From: Luteolibacter arcticus
GTDB lineage: Bacteria; Verrucomicrobiota; Verrucomicrobiia; Verrucomicrobiales; Akkermansiaceae
NCBI RefSeq assembly: GCF_025950235.1
Contig: NZ_JAPDDT010000006.1
Coordinates: 1-64,000 of the forward strand
Direction of reading: 5' to 3'
Length of the DNA: 64,000 nt
Below the pieces are notes generated by a model, which saw nothing but the letters and a program-made list of their open reading frames with translations, had not been told where the DNA came from and did not search any database. How positions within the stretch are numbered: position 1 is the stretch's first letter; the number at the start of each line of letters is the position of its first letter. Below are positions 26,574-35,906 of this stretch, piece after piece. The translations under genes were made by a program, and so were the position numbers.

Positions 26574-27296
26574 ATGAAAGCCGTCGCTTTGGTTTCCACC
26601 CTGCTGTTGTCGTTGCTCCTCCCCGTCTCGGCCCAGGTCAAGCGCGTGGAGCGGAAGTCCCTGATCGATAGGGACCCGGACGTGGTCCACCTGGCGGAGC
26701 ACGTAAAGACGCCGATCGAGCTGACGGTGGTGAAGGAGGCACCGGTTTTCTCGGACAAGAACGGCAAGAACAAGCTGGGCGCGCTCAAGACCGGCCAGAC
26801 CGTGGTCCTCGAGGCCATGACCGAAAAGGCCTACAAGGTCCGCGGTCAGGGCGAGAAACACGGCGTCTCCGGGTGGGTGGGGCCACAGGCCTTCTCCTCG
26901 AAGGACCCGAATTTCGTCGAGAATCTCAAGAAGCTCCACACCCGGCAGGTCGAGGTGCAGGCGCTGATCGATGAGAAACTGGTCGCGATCGGGATGACCC
27001 CCGACGAGGTCTCCAAGGCCCGCGGGAACCCCACCAAGACCTCGGTCAAGCAGACCGGCAAAGGCCAGTCCGGCCGCTGGGAGTACCTTGATATCGAGCA
27101 GGTTCAGCACTATACCTACCGTCGCGACCCGGTCTCCGGGCAGGTCTTTCGCCAGTTCTCGCACGTGACCGAGGAGGAGAAGAACAAGACCGTGGTTGAA
27201 TTCGAGAACGGCGTGGTGAGTTCGCTGGAGGAAAGCGAGCAGCGGCGGGGCGGACCGGTGAAAATCGTCGTGCCGCCGGTGGTGTGGGCCTGGTGA
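26574..27296 (+). CDS. Secreted SH3-like domain protein, 240 aa
   Basis: Signal peptide [20 protein letters not shown]. Residues 45-105 ([20 protein letters not shown]...GWVGPQAF) resemble a bacterial SH3 module. A second region, [19 protein letters not shown] (about 142-160), resembles SmpA/BamE-type 'GMTxxEVxxxxGxP' motifs. The tail ends [13 protein letters not shown]. Likely periplasmic or envelope-associated. Transcribed divergently from the dienelactone hydrolase gene. Confidence 0.65.
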   Translation: MKAVALVSTLLLSLLLPVSAQVKRVERKSLIDRDPDVVHLAEHVKTPIELTVVKEAPVFSDKNGKNKLGALKTGQTVVLEAMTEKAYKVRGQGEKHGVSGWVGPQAFSSKDPNFVENLKKLHTRQVEVQALIDEKLVAIGMTPDEVSKARGNPTKTSVKQTGKGQSGRWEYLDIEQVQHYTYRRDPVSGQVFRQFSHVTEEEKNKTVVEFENGVVSSLEESEQRRGGPVKIVVPPVVWAW

Positions 27297-27444
27297 GCTG
27301 GCGGCTTTTCCGCGGATATTCGGGTGAAGGCCGGATTTCGGGTTGAATCCCGGCCCGGACGTGTTGCCTTTCGTGAGAGGCGTCGCGCCGTTCGTTGCGT
27401 GCCGTGCCGGAGTTTTCAATTCGTTTCACCGAAGATCCAATCAC

Positions 27445-28095
27445 ATGAAAAAACCAAAGTTCGGAAAAAGGGCAGGGGGCTTCACCCTCGTGGAGTTGAT
27501 GGTCTGCATCGTGATCGTGATCGCGCTGGCCGCGATGGTGTTCGCGCTGACCAAGAACGCGATGGCCAAGAGCCGGCTCGCCGCCAGCTCGACCCGCGTC
27601 CGCGACCTAGGCGTGCGGGTCCAGGCCTACACCCAGGACAATGCCGGCCAGCTCCCGGTCTGGAAGGACTCGTCGCAGGACCTCTACTGGTGGGGCATGC
27701 TGGTGAAGGACCCGCGGAACGAGAGCGAGCTCGAGATTTTCCACAGCCCGGGGCACGACGAATTCAGCCCGGCCCCGTCCAATCCCAACCTCTCCTACGG
27801 CTGGAATGCCCGCGTGGTGGGTCGTACCGAGTCGGCAGAAGGCGACGATGGCCCGAAGCGCATGGCCAACTTCAAGGAGCCGGCCCGCATCCTGGTGCTC
27901 GCCGATGGACCGGCCAAGAATGGCAATGCCATCCTGGACGATAGCAGCTTGCCGGATCCAGAGCGCTACAATGGCAAGGCCGCCGGCCTGCTGCTCGATG
28001 GCTCCGCGCGTCAGCTCGAGATCGAGAGGGATTTCAAGGGCGGCCAGTCCGTCTGGCTCATGACCGAGGAAGAGCGCGAGGCCCAAGGCAAGTAA
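27445..28095 (+). CDS. Type II secretion-type pseudopilin, 216 aa
   Basis: ATG at 27445. A basic leader (MKKPKFGKRAGG) precedes the prepilin site G/FTLVELMVC with Glu at +5, and the helix IVIVIALAAMVFAL. The C-terminal domain has 'QDNAGQLPVWKDSSQDLYWW', a DPE-containing loop and LLLDGSARQLEIERD, as in many pseudopilin-like proteins of Verrucomicrobiota and Planctomycetota. It stands apart from the gspEFG cluster and may be a minor pseudopilin. Its end is 7 bp from the convergent tmk gene. Confidence 0.82.
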   Translation: MKKPKFGKRAGGFTLVELMVCIVIVIALAAMVFALTKNAMAKSRLAASSTRVRDLGVRVQAYTQDNAGQLPVWKDSSQDLYWWGMLVKDPRNESELEIFHSPGHDEFSPAPSNPNLSYGWNARVVGRTESAEGDDGPKRMANFKEPARILVLADGPAKNGNAILDDSSLPDPERYNGKAAGLLLDGSARQLEIERDFKGGQSVWLMTEEEREAQGK

Positions 28096-28102
28096 CAGGC
28101 GC

Positions 28103-28702
28103 TCAGAGAAATTCCGCAGCGAGCTGCCGGAGCCGGTCTTGCACCGCCTCCGGCTTTTCGTCGCTCGGGATCACGTGGACGAACGGCTCGCCGGCCAGCG
28201 TCAGGAAGACCTCGCGGCATTTCGCCAGCGACTCCTGCTTCTCGAACTCATTCGCCGTGTCGCCGCGGCCGCCGATGCGGGTCAGCGCGGTCTCCACTTC
28301 CAGATCCAGGATGAAGAGCACATCCGGCACCGGCGCGAAGGCCTCATTCAATCGTCGGATCTCCGCCGGGTCCACGCCGCGCGAACCCTGATAGGCCATG
28401 GTGGAAAAGTAGTAGCGGTCGAGGATGACCACCTTCCCCGCGGCCAGCGCCGGGGCGATGAGCTGCTCGACGTGCTCGCGGCGGTCGCGCAGGAAGTAGT
28501 CGAGTTCCTCCTCCGGTGACAGCCGCCCGGTCGCCGCGGTTGCCCGGATCTTGGTGCCCCACGGACCGTCGGTCGGCTCGCGACTGGCGATCACCTCGCG
28601 CCCTTGTTCGCGGAACCACTGGGCGAGCTGCTTCGCCTGGGTGGATTTGCCGGTGCCGTCGATGCCTTCGAGGACGATGAAGAGGCCGTGGGGAGGAGTC
28701 AT
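28103..28702 (-). CDS. tmk: Thymidylate kinase
   Basis: 199 aa from the ATG at 28702. P-loop LEGIDGTGKSTQ (about 10-21), REPTDGPWG (substrate-binding DR/EP loop), DRYYFSTMAYQG, and a lid segment RIGGRGDTANEFEKQESL. Reaction: dTMP + ATP to dTDP + ADP in the cytoplasm. Length is near the usual 205-215 aa. The convergent pseudopilin gene ends 7 bp away. Confidence 0.94.
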   Translation of the reverse strand: MTPPHGLFIVLEGIDGTGKSTQAKQLAQWFREQGREVIASREPTDGPWGTKIRATAATGRLSPEEELDYFLRDRREHVEQLIAPALAAGKVVILDRYYFSTMAYQGSRGVDPAEIRRLNEAFAPVPDVLFILDLEVETALTRIGGRGDTANEFEKQESLAKCREVFLTLAGEPFVHVIPSDEKPEAVQDRLRQLAAEFL

Positions 28703-28897
28703 CAGGAGGATGCCGGACGCTCCCAGACCGGAGCGGAGAGGGCAAGGGCGATCACCTTTCAAGGAGCCGCTGGGAAGTTGCCCGGGCTGCGGCAGTCCAG
28801 CTGCCGTGAAGTGGCCCCGAGTATAGGGACACATCGCTCGGCCCGTCCGGAGCCTTGCGGAATGATTTCCGGAGACGACGTCCTGCTGCGTCTTCCT

Positions 28898-29260
28898 CTA
28901 CAAGGAGTGGCGTGCCCGCTCCTCGAACTCCCAACTAAAGTGTTCTGCGAGAAGCCGCGACTGCCGGTTCCAATCGTCGCCGACGCAACGAGCCAGCCTT
29001 GCTTGCACTTCCTTCAGAACGTTCTCCCATGAATACGGGCTCACCATGATGCACCTTTTCGGGAGCGTCCTTCCGAGGTTGTGCTCGGTGATCGCTTGCG
29101 GCGTAACCACGACCACGTGGAATCGGTCCGCTCCTTCTCCGCCGACCGAGCCGATATGAAGGCACAGGGAGTAATGCACGTCAGCCTCCGACCCGGGCGA
29201 CCACTGGTCGATGGGATCCTGATCGATGCAGTCGAATGATTTGATCTCTGGAGTTCCCAT
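28898..29260 (-). CDS. Imm8-family immunity protein (orphan)
   Basis: 120 aa from ATG 29260; ATG 29278 is an alternative. It follows the Imm8 pattern I recall: an N-terminal EIKSFDCIDQDPIDQWSPGS, then YSLCLHIGSVGGEGADRFHV (with VVVTPQA next), then 'MVSPYSWENVLKEVQARL', and a final aromatic-acidic HFSWEFEE. The family neutralises polymorphic toxins delivered by contact or type VI systems. No toxin gene is visible nearby. An orphan immunity gene could protect against toxins from neighbours. It lacks a signal peptide, so it would act in the cytoplasm. Confidence 0.75.
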   Translation of the reverse strand: MGTPEIKSFDCIDQDPIDQWSPGSEADVHYSLCLHIGSVGGEGADRFHVVVVTPQAITEHNLGRTLPKRCIMVSPYSWENVLKEVQARLARCVGDDWNRQSRLLAEHFSWEFEERARHSL

Positions 29261-29353
29261 TTCCCGGTGAAGAGGCATCGCGTTCCCGTTCTTGTTAGGG
29301 AGTCCAGTCGGCCTCTTCAAGACCGGGATGTTGAGTCGCAAAACGCCACAGGA

Positions 29354-29926
29354 TCAGGATTCTGGAGCACTCCTCCATGCTTCGCGGATGGCGGCCAATG
29401 CCGTCTGGGAAGCTGCCGGATTTGCCGAGGGTTCGTCCTGTGCCAGCTCATGCGCCACGATCTCCGGCAGCTCACGCGTGAGCAGTGTGACTGTGGGCGC
29501 GCAGGACTTGATCCCCTCTTCGGCAAGCGCGGCGCATCCAGAATGCCCCGCAGACAACGCGAGCGTGAGGAGCATGGAGTAGCTGGTGGCGGCCGTCGTC
29601 TGCGCGATGATATCGTCCCGCACCATGCGCGAGAGGGGATGCTCCCGGACCTTCCCATAGAGTCCGGCCAGCACCCCCGTGGCCGTCATCACTCCTTCCT
29701 TAATGGCCGAACCAAAGGCTCCGCCCTCGTCCTTCGAAATCGCCTTCAAGCGCTCCAGCCTTCCCTCGCTAGCCGTCGCGATCCGATCCAGGAGAGACAC
29801 GAGCTGTGGCACGCTCCTGACCCGGTCGTCTTCGAGCTGACCGCGAATGGCCTTCGAAATGTCCGCCTCCAGGCCGATCATGTCGTTCACATATTGCCTG
29901 ATGTTATCCGAGTGTTTCTCGCTCAT
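29354..29926 (-). CDS. All-helical ferritin-like (DUF892-type?) protein, 190 aa
   Basis: Long amphipathic helices: IRQYVNDMIGLEADISKAIRG, VPQLVSLLDRIATASEGRLE, HPLSRMVRDDIIAQTTAATSY, and TVTLLTRELPEIVAHELAQD. Four-helix-bundle organisation similar to ferritin-like stress proteins is likely. I do not see a complete ExxH di-iron set, so metal binding is doubtful. The gene is 93 bp upstream of the Imm8 gene on the same strand. Confidence 0.55.
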   Translation of the reverse strand: MSEKHSDNIRQYVNDMIGLEADISKAIRGQLEDDRVRSVPQLVSLLDRIATASEGRLERLKAISKDEGGAFGSAIKEGVMTATGVLAGLYGKVREHPLSRMVRDDIIAQTTAATSYSMLLTLALSAGHSGCAALAEEGIKSCAPTVTLLTRELPEIVAHELAQDEPSANPAASQTALAAIREAWRSAPES

Positions 29927-30418
29927 GCGATCCGGTCATCGCAGCGAGCGTGCCGGGCGCGATCCGCCCAAAAACGGTAGTCCTTCGAGATGATTCATCG
30001 CAAACTGCAAAGGCTGCCGCTCACTTGCTCGGCGTTCCGCCCGGATCAAGCGAGCTGCATGTCGGGGCCAAGACTCCGCGCAGCCCGGCAGCGGGTAGCA
30101 AAGGGTGACTTGGAGGAAGATGACGACCCGATAGCGGTAAGGCGTGACTCGTGACACGTGCCCGCCGGTTCGCAGTGGTCACTGCGGAGCACCTCACCGC
30201 TTGGATGAAGTGCTCCAGCCCGCTGCTGGTGCCGGTGGGTTCTTGGGTTTGGGCCGGCCCCAGTGCGCGCCAGTTGCACGTGTCGGCTATGCTTTCGAAC
30301 GGCGTTTTCGGAAATTAAGCGACGTTTGTATGGGCGGTGGAAGCCCGGATGCCCCCTGCTGGCGTGCTCGCTTTCGTTCGTCGTTTGACGCCAGCTTGGG
30401 ACGGGTGAATCGGTTAGG
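29927..30418. other. 492-bp intergenic region without a supported gene
   Basis: It separates two divergent genes (minus-strand ferritin-like, plus-strand PLD-like). Open frames of 60-80 codons exist but have poor codon use and no family resemblance. It must contain at least one promoter for each side. I find no clear operator, hairpin or repeat in it. Confidence 0.5.
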
Positions 30419-31867
30419 ATGTTTACCTCCCATGCTGTTCTACCCCTCGCGGGCGCATTGATGGTCGCCTCGTGTTCCGGACTCGCCCAAAACTACCGCT
30501 ACCCATCGGGCCTGCGCGACGAGAAGACCGCCACCAAGCAGGACGATCACAAGTTATCTCGCTCGGCTCTCGGCCTCAAGGTCGTCGGCGGGACGGCCTT
30601 GAGCGCGGCGCGACAACCCGTGGCGACGGCGCGGGTGGGAGGAATGGTCCTGTGGCAGCGGCCGTTTGAACTGTTAGCCGGCGGCATCCCCGGCTCGCAC
30701 AAGGTCCTCCCCCTGCCCCCCGAGGTGCCGGGCACGCCGGAGTTCGAGGCGCTGCTCGATCGGAAGCGCCTGCCCGCGGCCGTCCCTGGCAAGCTCACCT
30801 GGCTGGTGGATGGCAAGGACTACGTCCCCGAGCTCAACCGGCAAGCGAGGGCCGCGCGACACTCCATCGATTCGCAGGTTTACATCTTCGACAACGATGA
30901 CGCGGCGGTTGCTTACGCCGACATCCTACGGCAGCGCTCCAGCGAGGTCAGCGTGCGCGTCGTCTTCGATGAACTCGGCAGCATGATGTCCTGGGGGAAA
31001 CCTCCCGAAACCCCCTACCCCGGGGGGGGGCAGCCGCCCCGCGACATGAGCCGGTACCTGCGGCAGGGTAGCAACGTGAAGGTCCGCTCGATCCCGAACC
31101 CGTGGCTCGTGTGCGACCATACGAAGCTCCACGTTTTCGACCGGCAGGTCGCGGTGATGGGTTGCGCCAACATCGGCCGCGAGTATGCCAGCGAGTGGCA
31201 CGATCTCTTGTTCCGCGTGGAGGGCCCGGCGGTCGCCAAGCTGCAGCAGGACTACAACGCGACCTGGCGGCGGGCCGACCCGGTGGGCTTGTTCGGAGCT
31301 TTCCGGCGCAAGACCGCAGTTCCTCCCGATCCCCGCGAGGTCAAGGGTGCCTATCCCCTGCGCATCATCCGCACCGACCCAGCAGCGGGCCGTCGTGAAA
31401 TCCAGAAGAGCATGGTGCTGGCCATCCGCGCCGCACGCACGCGCATCTGGATCGAGGATCCCTACGTTTCCAATGACGACATCACTGAGGCGCTGGAGGA
31501 TGCAGCCCGCCGCGGTGTGGACGTGCGGATGATCTATCCCTCCAAGAACGACTCGAAGATCATGGACATCGCCAACCGTGCCTTCGCGACCAAGCTGGTG
31601 AAAGCTGGCGGCCGTGCCTATGCCTACCCGAAGATGACTCACCTCAAGGTGATGATCTGCGACGGCTGGGCCTGCGTGGGCTCCGCCAATCTCGACACCC
31701 TCAGCATGCGGATCAACCGCGAGTTGAATGTGGCCTTCAATGACCGTCGCGCGATCGACGCCCTCATTGCTTCCGTGTTCCGGCCCGACTTCGCCGTCTC
31801 GTCGCCGCACCGCGAATCGGATCCCGCCAGTGCTCCGCTCATCGAGACGATCGCGGATCAGCTTTGA
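30419..31867 (+). CDS. Phospholipase D/cardiolipin synthase-family lipoprotein
   Basis: 482 aa. Lipobox MVASC at about residue 19. Two HKD motifs: HTKLHVFDRQVAVMGCANIG (about 239) and HLKVMICDGWACVGSANLD (about 410), both complete. SIDSQVYIFDND and RIWIEDPYVSNDDI surround them. Family role: phosphatidyl transfer, as in cardiolipin or polar-lipid synthesis, or phospholipase activity. Lipid anchoring points to the periplasm or outer membrane rather than the usual inner-membrane location of cardiolipin synthases. A run of nine G lies in the reading frame at 31022-31030. Confidence 0.85.
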   Translation: MFTSHAVLPLAGALMVASCSGLAQNYRYPSGLRDEKTATKQDDHKLSRSALGLKVVGGTALSAARQPVATARVGGMVLWQRPFELLAGGIPGSHKVLPLPPEVPGTPEFEALLDRKRLPAAVPGKLTWLVDGKDYVPELNRQARAARHSIDSQVYIFDNDDAAVAYADILRQRSSEVSVRVVFDELGSMMSWGKPPETPYPGGGQPPRDMSRYLRQGSNVKVRSIPNPWLVCDHTKLHVFDRQVAVMGCANIGREYASEWHDLLFRVEGPAVAKLQQDYNATWRRADPVGLFGAFRRKTAVPPDPREVKGAYPLRIIRTDPAAGRREIQKSMVLAIRAARTRIWIEDPYVSNDDITEALEDAARRGVDVRMIYPSKNDSKIMDIANRAFATKLVKAGGRAYAYPKMTHLKVMICDGWACVGSANLDTLSMRINRELNVAFNDRRAIDALIASVFRPDFAVSSPHRESDPASAPLIETIADQL

Positions 31868-32046
31868 CGGGAGGGAAGCCGGGTGTCACGCCGTGACGGC
31901 ACCGCGAAGGCCTAGTCCGTCACTTCGGAGAACGATTTCAAAACATCGTAGTGTGCGGAGCCTGCATTCCAAGTCCCGCCTTGAAAAGGCACGGCATCCA
32001 TCCTAACAGGGTGCGCGCAACCACGCGTCAGACCGCTTCGCAGGAC

Positions 32047-32532
32047 ATGGAGCTACCACGCCTCATCCCCTACAATCCCAAGTGGGGAGTCATGCTCATG
32101 TGCGGGGCCTTCTTCGGCGTTGCCTCCGGCTTCATGGGTTACAAGGCGGCACACAATACCGCGGGTCTGACCATCAATCGCATCATCACGCTCGGACCGA
32201 CGGGGGCCACGGCGTTTTACTGGGTTATTTCCGCGCTCGGTGCCGGCTTCGTGCTAGCGGCGATTGTGGCGATCGCGCGCCGGATTGCCCGGCCGAAGGT
32301 ATTGGAGCTTGGGACAGAGGCCCTGCTTCTGCCGCACGGAATCCTGCAGCGGCAGACCTCGCGCATTGCCTACGCGGACATCGTGAATGTGTCGGAGGTC
32401 CAAGTGTCAGGGCAGACGTTTCTCTACGTTACCGTCGGAGGGCTCAGATATACCATCACGGCTTCCCTGCTTCCGGATAAAGAGACCTACTCCGACATCA
32501 GAGCCTTTTTGGATTCACAGGCGCAGGGTTGA
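32047..32532 (+). CDS. Membrane protein with C-terminal PH-like domain, 161 aa
   Basis: ATG at 32047. Two membrane helices (GVMLMCGAFFGVASGFMGY and AFYWVISALGAGFVLAAIVAIA) are followed by a beta-rich domain: VLELGTEALLLPHG, TSRIAYADIVNVSEVQVSGQ, TFLYVTVGGLRYTIT. This resembles bacterial PH-type domains such as DUF304/bPH. Function unknown. It precedes the sensor kinase gene by about 240 bp and is probably separate from it. Confidence 0.6.
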   Translation: MELPRLIPYNPKWGVMLMCGAFFGVASGFMGYKAAHNTAGLTINRIITLGPTGATAFYWVISALGAGFVLAAIVAIARRIARPKVLELGTEALLLPHGILQRQTSRIAYADIVNVSEVQVSGQTFLYVTVGGLRYTITASLLPDKETYSDIRAFLDSQAQG

Positions 32533-32770
32533 CGAATTCTGCGGCAGGGGCTGAGGGATGCCGCGGCATTGGCGCTGGGAAGGGCATTCACGCTCGCCCG
32601 CCCATGGAAAGAAGCGCTCCCGACTGGACTCGAAAAAAACCGAAGACTCGATGGAGTCCGCGTCGATCGGAGCTGCTTGCTTCCCTCGCCCCTGATTAGC
32701 TGGCGTTATCCGCTTGCCCTGCCTTGTCGTCTTGGGGGAGAACATTGGCACCAAGCATGTTGCTGAATTG

Positions 32771-35700
32771 ATGACGGTCCGCCATTGGCTGGTCTACCAG
32801 ATCAAGCGGGCTTCCGCTTGTGCGATGGGCTGCGTTCTGATCGCACTTGCCTCGGGTCAGGGAACCTCGCCGTATTTGGTGAAGTCGTGGACCACCGACG
32901 ATGGGTTGCCACAGAACACGGTGGAGGCCATCGCCGAGACTTCCGATGGCTACATCTGGGCCGGGACGCGGGGTGGATTGGCCCGGTTCGATGGGGTGCA
33001 GTTCACGACCTACGGCCTCGCGGAGGGCTTGAAGAGCGTGTATATCGTCGACCTGCTCGATGATGGGGAGGGAGGCCTCTGGATCGCCACGGGTGGAGGC
33101 GGAATCAGTCACTATCGGAATGGATCCATCAGGACGCTGACTACCGCGGACGGTCTGGCGCACAACCTCGTGCTCGCCTTGGCGAAGACGGGAGACGGCA
33201 GCTTGTGGCTGGGCGGACCTGGCGGACTGCAGCGATTTGAATCGGGCCGGTTCACCAAGATCGGCGAGGCTGAGGGCTTGGGGAAGGGGACTGTCAGCGG
33301 ACTCGCCACGGACCGGGATGGCGTCTTGTGGGTCGCCACGGCGGATTGCGGCCTCGGGCGGATGAAGGAGGGCCGCTTCGAACAGGTTCCCGGGCCGGCG
33401 GGAGAGCGACTGGGAAGGCCCTACCTGCTGGCGGATCGGGAAGGGGCGTTGTGGGCCAGTGTCGGGAACGGCAGGATCCTGCGGTATCGGGACGGCGCTT
33501 GGACGGAGTTCAATCAGACGCACGGGGTGCCGTTTCAAGTCGTCTACAGTCTAACAGAGGGGGCTGATGGGGAGATCTGGGCGGGCTCGGGGGAGGGGGG
33601 GCTTCATGTCTTCCGGGATGGAAAATTCCAACCGGTGGGCGACGCCGGAGAAGTGGATCCTGCGGTCCGGGTGGTGAAGGCAGCCCGCGATGGAATCCTC
33701 TGGGTCGGGACGCGTTCGGGGGGCTTGAGCCGGGTGACACCGCGGCGGCTCAATTCTTACGCTGTAGGTGGGCCGGGACGGCAGGGGCAGGTGCACGGAC
33801 TGAGCGAGGATGAGGACGGCCTGCTGTGGGTGACTTCTTACGGCGGTGGGATCTTCCATGGACCCATCGAGGATTTGAAGGCCTTGCCGATGAGTGGGCA
33901 GTTGGACAACCCCTTCCTGCACACCGCGCTGCGACTGAGAAATGGCAGAAATGGCGACACCTGGCTTCTGGGTAGCGGGCAACTCCTCCACAAGCGCCGC
34001 GGTGAGGCCTCGCCGGAGAAAATCCCGGCCAAGGCAGAATCGTGGATCTCCACGTGCGAAGATGAGGCCGGTACCCTGTGGCTCGGAACTGCCCGCGGCG
34101 GGTTGTGGAGGATGGTTGACGGGATGCCGGAGGAGGTGACGAGTGGTTCCTTCGGTGCACCGATCGCTTCACTAGCGTGCGAATCCGGACCGGTTTTGTG
34201 GGTGGCAGCCACCGGTGCGGGTCTGTTCCGTTGGGAAGCGGGAAAGATCCGGCAGTGGAAGGAAGCCGACGGCTTGCCCACCGACATGCTACAGGCCCTG
34301 CATCTCGATGCGGACGGCACCCTCTGGATTGGCACCAATGGTGGCGGTCTGGCGTGGCTGAAGGATGGAGCGATTCATTCCGTCGATGCCCGGCACGGTC
34401 TCGGCGACAACTCGATCGCGCAAATTCTCGAAGACGATGACGGGTATCTGTGGCTGGGTTGCAACCGCGGGATATCCCGGGTGTCGAAGCGTGAGCTTGA
34501 GGACGTGGCGGCAGGCCGGGCGGATGCGATCCATCCATTGGTCCTGGATGAATCCGATGGGATGCCGGTAGCGGGCTGCACGGGCGGCTACTCACCCGCG
34601 GGATTGCGAACCAAGGCCGGCAAACTGCTGTTCTCGACCGTGCGTGGCTTGGTGGAAGTCGATCCCAAGCGCTTCCGGACGGAGGGTTCCCCGCCTTCGC
34701 TGCTAATTGAGGATGTGCTGTTAGACGGGCGGCGGATCAGCGGGATCACGGACAAATTCATAGTCCCTCCGGGTCCCCGCGAAGTGGAGATCCGCTTCAC
34801 GGCTTTCGCCTATTCCAAGCCGGAGAAGATCCGCTTCCGCTATCGGATGGAAGGCTTGGACAACGGGTGGTCGGAAACCCGTGGTATCCGATCCGCCCGT
34901 TTTCCGCTGCTTCCTCCGGGCGACTATCGTTTCGTGGTCAGCGCTGCAAATCCAGACGGTCGATGGTCGGATCAGGTGAGTGGCGTGAGCTTCACGGTGC
35001 AGCCCTTTTATTGGCAGACAGCGTGGTTCCGCGGTGGGATGGTGGCGCTTCTCATGACCACGGGAGGCTTTCTTGCAGCCTGGCGGTCGCGGGCACGGCT
35101 CCGCCGCGCACAAGAAATGGAGCGACTGGCGAGGGCGGAGGCGGATGCCCGGCAGCATCTCAATGAGGTGGCTCACTTGACCCGGGTGGCCACGCTCGGC
35201 GAACTCTCGTCGGCGTTGGCGCACGAGCTGAATCAACCGCTCGCCGCCATTCTGGGGAATGCCCAGGTGGCTCGCCGGGATTTCAGGGACGGCTCGCCGG
35301 ATTTGACGGAAACCGCAGCGATTCTCGACGACATCGCCGACGATGCGAAGAGGGCCGGCGGCATCATCCATGGCATGCGTGCGATGTTCCGCAAGGAGGT
35401 GGCCGCCGAGCCCCAGGCGGTGGACTTGAACGAAGCGGTGACGCAAACGCTGGGGCTGCTTCACAGTGAGATCGTAGGACGGAAGGTGAAGATGGTGCTC
35501 CATCTGACGGAGGGGCTGCCTGCTGCCAAGGCCGGACGTGTCGAGATCCAACAAGTGCTCATCAACCTGGTACTGAACGGCTTGGATGCCATGGAGGGAG
35601 CAGGGGAAGGCGGAGCGATTGCGGTGGCGACGCGCTTGCAAGGCAGAGTGGTCGAGCTGAGCGTGCATGATGGAGGCCCGGGGATTCCACCGGACATGAT

Positions 35701-35866
35701 CGACCGCTTGTTCGAACCCTTCGTATCGAGCAAGCATAGTGGTCTCGGGCTGGGACTGGCGATCAGCCGCAGCATTGCCGAGAGATTCCACGGGAGCCTG
35801 GTGGCGGCGAATCATCCGGAAGGAGGGGCGCAATTCAGGCTGCTGTTGCCGGTTTCGGGCATCTGA
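32771..35866 (+). CDS. Hybrid-architecture sensor histidine kinase with beta-propeller sensor
   Basis: 1031 aa from the ATG at 32771. An N-terminal signal or anchor (about 10-30) is followed by a two-propeller, Reg_prop-repeat domain (about 40-630; units like DGYIWAGTRGGLARFDG, repeated many times). A Y_Y_Y domain (KIRFRYRMEGLDNGWSET, about 695-750), a membrane helix (GGMVALLMTTGGFLAAW) and a coiled linker come next. The dimerisation box LSSALAHELNQPLAAILG carries the phospho-acceptor His818. The ATPase domain has NLVLNGLDAMEG, DGGPGIPPDM and HSGLGLGLAISRS. Sensing is periplasmic. It lacks the receiver and AraC parts of Bacteroides hybrids and is paired with the FixJ regulator 40 bp downstream. 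Confidence 0.92.
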   Translation: MTVRHWLVYQIKRASACAMGCVLIALASGQGTSPYLVKSWTTDDGLPQNTVEAIAETSDGYIWAGTRGGLARFDGVQFTTYGLAEGLKSVYIVDLLDDGEGGLWIATGGGGISHYRNGSIRTLTTADGLAHNLVLALAKTGDGSLWLGGPGGLQRFESGRFTKIGEAEGLGKGTVSGLATDRDGVLWVATADCGLGRMKEGRFEQVPGPAGERLGRPYLLADREGALWASVGNGRILRYRDGAWTEFNQTHGVPFQVVYSLTEGADGEIWAGSGEGGLHVFRDGKFQPVGDAGEVDPAVRVVKAARDGILWVGTRSGGLSRVTPRRLNSYAVGGPGRQGQVHGLSEDEDGLLWVTSYGGGIFHGPIEDLKALPMSGQLDNPFLHTALRLRNGRNGDTWLLGSGQLLHKRRGEASPEKIPAKAESWISTCEDEAGTLWLGTARGGLWRMVDGMPEEVTSGSFGAPIASLACESGPVLWVAATGAGLFRWEAGKIRQWKEADGLPTDMLQALHLDADGTLWIGTNGGGLAWLKDGAIHSVDARHGLGDNSIAQILEDDDGYLWLGCNRGISRVSKRELEDVAAGRADAIHPLVLDESDGMPVAGCTGGYSPAGLRTKAGKLLFSTVRGLVEVDPKRFRTEGSPPSLLIEDVLLDGRRISGITDKFIVPPGPREVEIRFTAFAYSKPEKIRFRYRMEGLDNGWSETRGIRSARFPLLPPGDYRFVVSAANPDGRWSDQVSGVSFTVQPFYWQTAWFRGGMVALLMTTGGFLAAWRSRARLRRAQEMERLARAEADARQHLNEVAHLTRVATLGELSSALAHELNQPLAAILGNAQVARRDFRDGSPDLTETAAILDDIADDAKRAGGIIHGMRAMFRKEVAAEPQAVDLNEAVTQTLGLLHSEIVGRKVKMVLHLTEGLPAAKAGRVEIQQVLINLVLNGLDAMEGAGEGGAIAVATRLQGRVVELSVHDGGPGIPPDMIDRLFEPFVSSKHSGLGLGLAISRSIAERFHGSLVAANHPEGGAQFRLLLPVSGI

Positions 35867-35906
35867 ATTTTATCTCGTCAGCGGGTGAGGGTTTGTCTCA
35901 GGTTTC

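Noticed and set aside
26370..27419. A much longer open frame upstream of the dienelactone hydrolase start
   Set aside because: It is antisense to the SH3-like protein gene and has its amino-acid composition of a shadow frame. The Tat signal directly after the ATG at 26369 fixes the real start.
29936..30279. Short minus-strand frames in the 29927-30418 gap
   Set aside because: Poor codon use, no start context and no family resemblance.
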